Of a DNA stretch of 64,000 nt, positions 57,261 to 64,000 are shown in pieces. Under the pieces are notes generated by a model, which was not told the DNA's origin, searched no databases, and saw only the letters and a program-made list of their open reading frames with translations. The translations under genes and the position numbers were made by a program. The DNA comes from Parelaphostrongylus tenuis (lineage: Eukaryota; Nematoda; Chromadorea; Rhabditida; Metastrongylidae): assembly GCA_019055375.1 (NCBI GenBank), contig JAHQIW010005252.1:1-64000 (forward strand), in the 5' to 3' direction. The first letter of the stretch is position 1, and every line of letters begins with the position of its first letter.

Positions 57261-58789
57261 TATTTTGGTTTCTCGGAGTCCCAGTGTTGAAATAGCCAAA
57301 ACCTTCCTCAGGTCGTCACCGAATCAGGCATTTCACCATAAATGCCTAATGCTGAGAATTTGAATTAACAAACCTTGAAGGCGAATCCTAATATCTTTTT
57401 GTTAATAGAACATTCTATGAGGGTTTCTTCGAAGACGAAATCGGTGTATAAGTCTCATTTCTTAATCTATGATTACCAATTATAGATTAGGTGAAAACCT
57501 CTGCTGAGTATAAAAGGCAAAGAAACGTGTGTACAATCTACAAAATGCGACTGCACCCGACATACACCAAATTAAAATGTAAAAATTTTGAGGACAAGTG
57601 GGCTTTCTCTCCACTGAAATTGCGTTTATTAAATTCTCTTCAATAATAGATACCCTTTAGTGGCACAATGTCTGCTTGTAATCAAAATTATACATATGGA
57701 TGCAAAACGTCCGCTTTGAAGTTGACGTAGCACAATTCAAAAGTAAAACACTACAATTTTCTTCATGAGTAGAACGAAAAGAAGACATCTTGGAAACTAA
57801 GTTTAATATTGCATTGATATCATTTAAGCCATCTAGTGAATACAAAAACAGATGGAAATAAGAGCAAATATCATATAATAGTTGGAAATATACTTTCAGT
57901 TCAAAAGGTTGTGGGTTTCTCGTTGAAATAAAAATTCTGCACACATGGACACTCTTTATTTTAGGAGGAAACCTTGAAGAAGTTCATTTATCACCTTCTA
58001 TCAATCAATGATGATAGTGTCTGCTCAGAAACTCACTCCATCTAATAAATTCCCTTATTTTCGTTGCTGCGCGTGCCATTACGAATGCCTTACAGCGAGG
58101 AGCCCAGCGCGACAGTCCGTGCTCTGATTTGTTGCCACGACATAGTCACAAGGTCAATATCACCGCGTTAGTGCTATGAAAGCCGTGGGTCAAAAGTCAT
58201 CACCGGACCTGAGTCCGCAGAAACCCACAAGCTGAGATGACAGCTCGCTTTAGCATTGAGCAATCACTAAGTCACCTACAAAAATATGAAACCTTGCAGT
58301 AAGGCAAGCGGCTGAGAGAATCATTTGCAATAGTTAAAATCCTCTCAAAATGGCCATGTACAGAACTAGGATGGTACGCCCCAAAGGAACAGCTGTGGCT
58401 TCCAGGAATACAGCAGCAACAGATCTACGATTGCTTTTTTGATTTCTTCCAGACGTTTCTCTTTTCTCTGTAAAGTAACAAGATAGAGACATTGCACTAC
58501 TGATGTTTTTTTGGAAAGCGAAAATGTGATTCGTTGGCGAAGGCCATGCAATACATGATTAATACTCAAGCACCAAATGAAAGCCGTACGTGTTCTCATT
58601 AACACACTGACTTTTTTCCCACATCCTTGTCGCAAGACTAAGCGAGGGTTGGAAAGAAAGTTTAGGGATACTTTGATTAGCACGAGAAAACTCCAGTGCA
58701 TATCATGGAAATTTCAGATTTTCCTATGTGGATGTCCTCACTTAAGGCCTAGATAATATTTCTGTTTATTTTCACCTTGTTACAAGTCT

Positions 58790-59140
58790 CCTCCAAATTC
58801 AACAATACAGTCGAAGTTCGTGTTTTATTGCTTCATTATTGAAGAAAGGGTCTTTCGTAGCGAGGTGCAGTTGATGAAGTCAACAAAGTTGAAGAGGAAG
58901 GGGCAGCAAGCAAATTTGCTCTGGACGCTCGTTTCACCGCTTTATTTTGTGAAATCATGACCTCTTAGACAAGCCTCGTTCAGGTCGTCAAATTTGTATC
59001 GCTTGATGGAGTTGAAGGAGCATGTCAAGAGTCCTTTGATTCGAAGCAGAAGGAATAGTAATTAGACCAGATCCGATACTTGGCAGGCCCATGGGAGTTG
59101 TAGAAAAACGATAGCCTTTATTTTGAAAAATAGTCTCCAA
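58790..59140 (+). pseudogene. Mariner transposase relic (C)
   Basis: Plus-strand counterpart of the relics at 2.2-2.6 kb and 29.3-29.7 kb. A VDEVNKVEEEGAASK segment near 58,870 is followed by a C-terminal-like segment (LDGVEGACQESFDSK near 59,000, then a Tyr-Phe-Glu-Lys end near 59,130). No catalytic core is present. Confidence 0.6.
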
Positions 59141-59529
59141 TTTTTTCTGTTTCCAATCCCTCCATAAATTTCAAGCCTTTACAAGTGCCGAGAACTTTCT
59201 TCCCAACTTAGTAAGTTCTCGGCCCACTAGAATGCTAAAGAAACCAAGTTGTTTCACATGCGAAAGTTTCTTTTTTTCAAGATTACCAACTATTATGTGC
59301 TTGTGCAACTTAGACGTGCTGTTTTCCATTGAAGTCATTCTCAGCAGGAATGGCGGAACACTGGGCAAAGAACAGTTCTATAAGCATGTTAATTTCTGAA
59401 GAAAATCTATCATGATGACATGGATGAAATTATGCACATTTGATAAACCAAGAGAATATAGAAGACCAGTCTGTCAGCTTCTTTTGGCATTAGGAATGCT
59501 TTCTACGCAGTGAAAACAGAAACAATCAT

Positions 59530-60010
59530 GAAGAGTTTGGGCAACGCGGATATCGTTGCATATAATTTGGTAGCAGAAATATCACTATTTCCTGATGGCA
59601 TTAGCGCCGATGTCAATGGTGAGAACGCTATACCATCTTGCAAAATCTCTTAAGACTATTCTTGATAATGCCCGAGAAGAACTGAAGTAACACAATATCT
59701 ATGAGGGAGTTGATCGAAGATGGACAACTACGTCCTCTTTGCTTTGCTTATGATGTCGTAATCATAGCGTTAACTGCTATTCAAGGGAAGAGACGACATG
59801 CCGAATTCGATTACGCTTGTGGAAGGAATAGTCTTTCACTGTATCTCACAAAAGCGATGTTCACCAAAACGGATTGGCTACGAAGCTTCAGTTCCCTAAC
59901 AGGGCTACCGAAGCTGTGAAATGATCTAACGTTTCCACTCGGAAAGTTCCGCTGAGAGTCCACAATTCGTACCACAATTGACCGCCGCTTTGCTACCAAT
60001 TAGTCTCAAA
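59530..60010 (+). pseudogene. RTE-type reverse transcriptase fragment (C)
   Basis: Plus-strand frame 59,701-59,919 includes LCFAYDVVIIA, a decayed form of the LRFADDIVLI catalytic box, followed by AEFDYACGRNSLSLYLTKAM, which matches the conserved region after it in RTE-type enzymes. The second catalytic aspartate neighbourhood is altered (FAYD) and stops flank the frame, so it is dead. It is the best preserved of the three copies and identifies the other two. Confidence 0.7.
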
Positions 60011-60059
60011 GTAGTGATCTCTCTGTGATTCACGAGAGCCGGCGACTGTTCTGATGTCT

Positions 60060-60960
60060 CTGAGATAGCTCTGTCCGGCGAGAAATATGCGTGTCTGTGT
60101 CGAGGAAATCTCCTGTAGCGACTTCAAAAAATTTTCTTTTGAGAAAACGCGACGTTAGGTTATAGCCTGAAGTCTCAGGCTTCGATTGGTTACTAACACC
60201 TATGAGAAGTTCCTCTCCAGCAAACGAGCTCTGTTTTTTGATTTTCCCCTCCTTATCAGAAACAACCTTTCTATTGGTCATTAACACTCTTGTGAAAAGC
60301 TCTTGTTCTGCGAAAGGAGTCGTTCTTCATTTGTCTGCAGGTTGCAGAAAAGAACCGTCATTTTTAGTCCAAAGCTCTTTTGAGCTTCAATTTCTACTTT
60401 CAGGTGCTACAGACAACTTAGACGATTGATTATCTCATCTCGTCGACGAAGTGATTACCGATTTCAGGCTCTAAGCGGAGTATTGTCTCTAGTATGGAAT
60501 CGGTGAAACGATGCAGGAAGAATTGGCGTCATGTCTACAAAGGTCTAGTACTACTCGATTTTTCAGTTAAGTGTGAAGATGATAAAGTTTGGATTTGATC
60601 TGCTGATTTATTCATTTTTTGTATAGGAATTTTCAAAGAATTATCCAGAAAGGGCGGTGCACGGCATCTTATCGCCTTTAATTCAGATCGTATTTCATGA
60701 CCGGAAGGAGTTTCATCTATTGCTAGATATTTTTTTGTTAAAATGATGATGCAGTCGTAGTACAAAAAAGTTACAATACAGTTTCTATACGGTTTTGAAT
60801 CCCATTTTTGAGGTTTCATTAAGGTATTTAGGGGGCAGAAGCTTGAGAAGAATTCTAAGCGTCGATCAATTCTTATGCTGAAATTAAACCCGTTTCGAAG
60901 TTGCTTAGTATTTGGAACAGTAATAGTCACTGCTATGGACTGTATTCAATCTATATTAGT
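60060..60960 (-). repeat. Inverted-pair repeat carrying the ENTH fragment (right)
   Basis: Reverse-oriented partner of 24,150-25,036, beginning immediately after the end of copy C. The minus-strand 131-codon frame (60,930-60,535) overlaps it but is antisense to the ENTH reading and is broken in the left member, so it is not called as a gene. Confidence 0.85.
60410..60610 (+). pseudogene. ENTH-domain (epsin-like) gene fragment, right copy
   Basis: On the plus strand HLVDEVITDFRL (60,440-60,470), then GVLSLVWNR, a stop and NDAG, then after a shift KNWRHVYKGLVLLDFSVKC and EDDKV to about 60,590. This is the clearest ENTH match in the window. A TTTTTTGTATAG acceptor-like site follows at about 60,626, so intron remnants may be present. 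Stops and shifts show it is not functional. Confidence 0.8.
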
Positions 60961-60984
60961 GTTGTAGTTGTGTAGCCAAAGATA

Positions 60985-61070
60985 TCGAGTGATTTGCAAG
61001 ACGCGGTATCAGGGCACCCCGTGAATGGGCGGACACGAGTTCGAGTCCCGCTGGCATCGAATTTTTGCTC
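60985..61070 (+). repeat. tRNA-like sequence
   Basis: GACACGAGTTCGAGTCCCGC is a canonical B-box/T-loop-like stretch, and the preceding GATTTGCAAGACGCGGTATC could be a diverged A box. The T stem has mismatches and the acceptor arms do not pair, so I read it as a tRNA-derived pseudogene or SINE head. Confidence 0.45.
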
Positions 61071-61630
61071 CCGCAACATTGTTGGGTAGATAGCTGTTAC
61101 ATCGTGACATTACCCTTAAAGCGTTAAAGTAACGATTTCTACTAGATTATCCATGTTTTTCTCTCAAAATGTTCACATCACTTGAAATTGATGATCGATT
61201 CCTTAATGTAGCACCTTTGATCAGCCTTCTGAAGAGATCCCATTACAGGTTTCACAGAATATTTTTTCTATTTTAGCACCAAAGGATTTCCAGCATAGGG
61301 AGGATGATAGGGATTAGGTATGGATTGTCAAAATATCTTACAAAAGTTTCCTAAAGATAACTGGTTGTTCGCAGGATCCAAATATCCGTGAGAAAGCTAT
61401 ACAAGCAACTGCGTTACTGATTGATCAAGAACCTTTAGAGAATGAGCAAACAAGTTTTATGCTTTGAAGGACAAAGTGAGTTCGTCTGCCGTATGTTAAT
61501 TTTCTAGATTTGGTGAAAATACGTCATTAGCTGTTGGCTCAGAACAACAGATTTGGCGATAGGTTACTGGTACGGCATTGTATCAATTTGAACTCAGTCT
61601 AGTCATAGTCGTAACAAATTTTACATTATC
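61070..61630. other. Stretch without recognised feature
   Basis: No gene, no repeat shared with the blocks. Only short frames on either strand. Confidence 0.4.
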
Positions 61631-61639
61631 TCATTCTGT

Positions 61640-61810
61640 CTGTATGCAAGAGTACGTGTGGCACAGTGGCCAGAGGTTCTCTGCGACTCACACGTGGTCA
61701 CGATGAAAGACTTGCTGACTCTTGAAAGCGGGGTTGAACCACCAAACTTTTATTGATTGACACGTACGTGTAGCAGTGCACCTCCACTAGGTCGCAAGTG
61801 CACGATGAGG
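61640..61810 (+). repeat. tRNA-like sequence / SINE relic
   Basis: GTGTGGCACAGTGGCCAGAG is A-box-like and resembles the SINE head at 62,240 (TGTGGCGCAGTCTAGGTTCT). GGGGTTGAACCACC is a weak B-box candidate about 75 nt later, so the head seems to carry a small insertion. Confidence 0.4.
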
Positions 61811-62227
61811 AAATACACTGATGATTTGCTACACAGCAGCTTTCTTCCAAAGCCGAAGGAGCGAAACTCCTAGTCCTATTAGGAATATCGAGAAACTGAA
61901 CTCAAAATTAACCTTCTCCCAACCCTTATGTCACCGTTAACTCACGGCGTTTGTGTTTCCAGCCTTCAGTGTGCTGGGTCTAACACTGGCGTCTGATCTT
62001 CAATGTGTTACTCGGCTAACAACGGCCTCTAACCCCCAGCCTGCCATTGTTGGACGCGTAGCACGCTGAAGGTTAGAGATGCAGAGGCCGTGGGTCCACT
62101 GTCCTTTAAGAATTAAGAAAAGGTTAATGCTCAGCTTAGTTTGTTGGTATTCTAAGTAGGACCTAAACTTTCGCTTTTTGGGCTTTAGTAGAAAGCTGCT
62201 GTGTTTTAATTTATCAATGTGTTCTCT

Positions 62228-62400
62228 CGTCCTGCGTTTGTGGCGCAGTCTAGGTTCTCTGCGATGACGGGTGTCCATCAGTCTACGGTTGATGGTTCTC
62301 CACACTCAAGCTCATCAAGCTTTCCATCAATCCGGAATGGGTGAACTGCTACCAGACGTGTTTGGGAGGATAGCAGCACGAAATTTGTACGTCGATGGGC
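62228..62400 (+). mobile_element. tRNA-like SINE, diverged
   Basis: TTTGTGGCGCAGTCTAGG resembles an A box and GGTTGATGGTTCTCC a B box. The following body (CATCAAGCTTTCCATCAATCC, then GTGTTTGGGAGGATAGCAGCA) parallels the body of the SINEs at 35 and 27,425. This third, independent location shows that the family is dispersed and not only part of the large block. Confidence 0.5.
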
Positions 62401-62419
62401 AGTGCGAGTTATTGTAGAT

Positions 62420-63120
62420 GGCAGATATTTACGCAGTCACCTTTTTGATCTCGTTAGTGGGGTCAAATGCGTAGATCTTAGCGATAGTTCAACACCAAAA
62501 GCTCTTACCTTTTTATCTTTTTATTTCCTTGTCAAACTGTGATTTTACGTCAGCGTTATGTTTGTGCATACTATTGTTGTATGCTTATCAGACTTCTATG
62601 CCCGACTTTTGTTTTTCGACTTTCTAATTGAAGGAAATTCTTATTGTAGCTCGCTCCGAAAGAATCTCTGTGATGCTGAGCGAGTGGCCAGAATGGAATA
62701 AAAGACTGTTGATAGTGGACAGCCTACACAAATTGCGCTTGATTTGCTTTCTGTCGGAGTATGAGAGATGAATCCGCAGTGTATTTCGAGTTCTATTACA
62801 AATTTGTTCCGAGTGATGGTAGTGTTTCGTACTGTATTTTCAAATCACCAGGCTCAATGTTTTTCTTCTAATCAGTTGATAAATGAATAAAATCAGCCTT
62901 TAGATTCAAATAAGAAATGTCTTAGCGTAGAGCAGTGGATTATGCATTTCTCCTGTTCTGCTTGTCCTTGATTTCTATCATTGAATGCTTGTCCTAGATG
63001 TCTATCATCGAATGTCGTAACGGCTTTCGATGGCTTTCCCTTGTCAGAAAGTATTCTATAGAGGTTTTGAATCTTTGCCCATATCCACATCCATTTTCAA
63101 TTCTTTGCGGAGAAGGCGTT
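62420..63120. other. Stretch without recognised gene
   Basis: AT-rich. A small direct repeat TGTCCTTGATTTCTATCATT / TGTCCTAGATGTCTATCATC lies at 62,962 and 62,990 (28-bp spacing). Nothing else supported. Confidence 0.45.
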
Positions 63121-63129
63121 TCCTGCTTT

Positions 63130-63290
63130 TCAGAGTCACAATAGTCATTCAATAGCTTCAGTTTCGACATTTCATGCTTGACCTTGTTCTTAAAAGGCCT
63201 ATTTAGTGCGCTGTAGCTTCAAAAATAAAGCTATAACCCACATCGATGCGTTTTCGCATGTATTTCTGTTATTTTTTTCAAAAATCTTTC
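63130..63290 (+). repeat. Dispersed ~160-bp repeat unit
   Basis: GTCATTCAATAGCTTCAGTT, AAAAGGCCTATTTAGTGCG and CTGTAGCTTCAAAAATAAAG place this in the same family as the units after the RTE relics. It lies outside the large blocks, which shows independent dispersal. Confidence 0.65.
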
Positions 63291-63366
63291 AACCGTTTCA
63301 TAGAGAGTTATCCGTACTTTTTAATGTGAAGTTGTAGAAAAAATTTTTTCTATAGTCCCGTGGGCC

Positions 63367-63702
63367 TTGGTTTCTAATTTTGATTTTCTATTGTCAATTA
63401 AACCTGCTACTAATCCTAAGCCGAAACATCCCAACCGTGCCCACGAAAAGTATGAACGTGCCGTTTCGGTGCGTCTTCCACTGGACGGAGCTTTTCTCCA
63501 GGACTTTGAGTGGTCGATCGAGAGCCTGAATCTCTCCGATTTTGAAATTGTGCCTTGTCTTTGGAAGGCTTTGTTGATGCTTTGTAGCGGCAAAAAGAAG
63601 GCTACCACCATTGACCCGCACTACCGTGTATCTCTCAAATCGCGCTGCACGAAGCGATATCAAATTCGCTTTGACATGGCGCGTTTCTTTATTTATTTGT
63701 AG
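63367..63702 (+). other. GC-richer open frame over a dispersed-repeat relative
   Basis: A 111-codon plus frame (KPATNPKPKHPNRAHEKYER, LPLDGAFLQDFEWSIESLNL, SGKKKATTIDPHYRVSLKSR). Its first part parallels the Pro-Lys-rich patch antisense at 6,610, 33,690 and 51,030. The segment 63,505-63,640 aligns with the dispersed repeat (GGTCGATCGAGAGCCTGAAT against ATTCGATAGCTTGAAT). GC is clearly above its surroundings, and both strands are open. It could be a less decayed version of the sequence from which the repeat arose, or chance. Not recognised. Confidence 0.3.
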
Positions 63703-64000
63703 ATTTATTAATTTGAATCTTTAGCTTTTTTCACAAAAAATTTATAGAAGAAACTTTGTTTCATCTAGATAAGCCTGCTATGAAGTCTAATAGCCGAGCA
63801 AAAATGTGCGTCAAGTGTGAAATGTGATCCTTATCTTCGCTGCCACCACACTCCATAGAGGCTATTCCAAAAAAACTGATGCAACACCGTTATCAGAAAG
63901 GATTTTTGACGGATATTATAGCTGGAAGTAGACTTTTCCTCTAACTTTCAGTGACTATTCGAATTAGGTTATTGTGAATCCAGTATTGCATCTGTTTCTA

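Larger units (their letters stand above)
50880..57990 (-). repeat. Tandem duplication of the RTE unit inside copy C
   Basis: The segment equivalent to A 3,365-6,790 occurs twice head to tail: 57,990-54,270 and 54,270-50,880. Hallmarks appear twice, for example the frame beginning MCRIFISTRNPQPFE/MCKIFISTRNPQPFE at 57,944 and 54,234. The junction lies near 54,250-54,360 and carries a 24-bp minisatellite. Copies A and B have one unit only. Confidence 0.85.
41140..60056 (-). repeat. Mosaic block, copy C (inverted)
   Basis: Read on the minus strand from 60,056 this follows copy A from about 1,060 to 14,400. It is longer because an RTE-containing unit of about 3.5 kb is tandemly duplicated (about 50,880-57,990) and the decayed-gene segment is duplicated (about 42,880-45,340). 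It also has a private foldback insertion at 47,429-47,871. With copy B it forms an imperfect inverted repeat of about 33 kb. Confidence 0.88.

Noticed and set aside
60535..60930. 131-codon minus-strand frame
   Set aside because: Antisense to a clear ENTH signature and broken in the inverted partner at 24 kb.
60985..61070. Possible functional tRNA gene
   Set aside because: The B box is good, but T-stem mismatches and unpaired acceptor ends make a working tRNA unlikely.

Overview
The window reads as gene-poor, repeat-dense nuclear DNA of a nematode, most likely a strongylid (hookworm-type) worm. The evidence is AT-rich sequence with no bacterial gene organisation, short introns of about 35-55 nt with GTAAGT/TTTCAG-like sites, and a transposon mix of RTE-type non-LTR retrotransposons, mariner, Merlin/ISXO2-like transposase and tRNA-like SINEs. 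I found no intact protein-coding gene. Nearly all recognisable coding sequence is frameshifted or internally deleted relics. The species assignment is inference.

The dominant structure is a mosaic block of about 14 kb present three times. Copy A (about 1-14,400) and copy B (27,391-40,850) are in the same orientation. Copy C (60,056 down to 41,140) is inverted, so B and C form the arms of an imperfect palindrome of about 33 kb centred near 40.85-41.14 kb. In A order each block carries: a tRNA-like SINE (A and B only); an antisense RTE fragment; an antisense mariner relic; an RTE retrotransposon with endonuclease and reverse-transcriptase remnants; long stretches of a dispersed repeat of about 160 bp; several conserved but unrecognised exon-like segments; an internally deleted mariner with both terminal repeats; and a decayed intron-containing gene on the opposite strand. 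A second, oppositely oriented RTE lies beside that gene in A and C. C is longer because it contains a tandem duplication of about 3.5 kb spanning the RTE, and a tandem duplication of about 1.3 kb spanning the decayed gene.

Each copy has its own palindromic (foldback) insertion that is absent from the other two at the same place, with target-site duplications: 1,996-2,211 in A, 37,882-38,267 in B, 47,429-47,871 in C. The B insertion carries a GC-richer Cys-rich open segment fused in frame to the mariner helix-turn-helix region (38,038-38,541).

Between A and B (16-27 kb) lie a mariner C-terminal relic, a Merlin/ISXO2-like transposase relic, a small RTE fragment, tRNA-like elements, an ENTH-domain (epsin-like) pseudogene repeated in inverted orientation at 60.4 kb, a foldback at 25.0-25.5 kb, a GA microsatellite and a GC-richer open segment at 26.8-27.3 kb. 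After C (60-64 kb) are the second ENTH fragment, more tRNA-like/SINE sequence and a GC-richer, open-frame relative of the dispersed repeat. All boundaries were read by eye and are approximate unless a target-site duplication or splice site fixes them.
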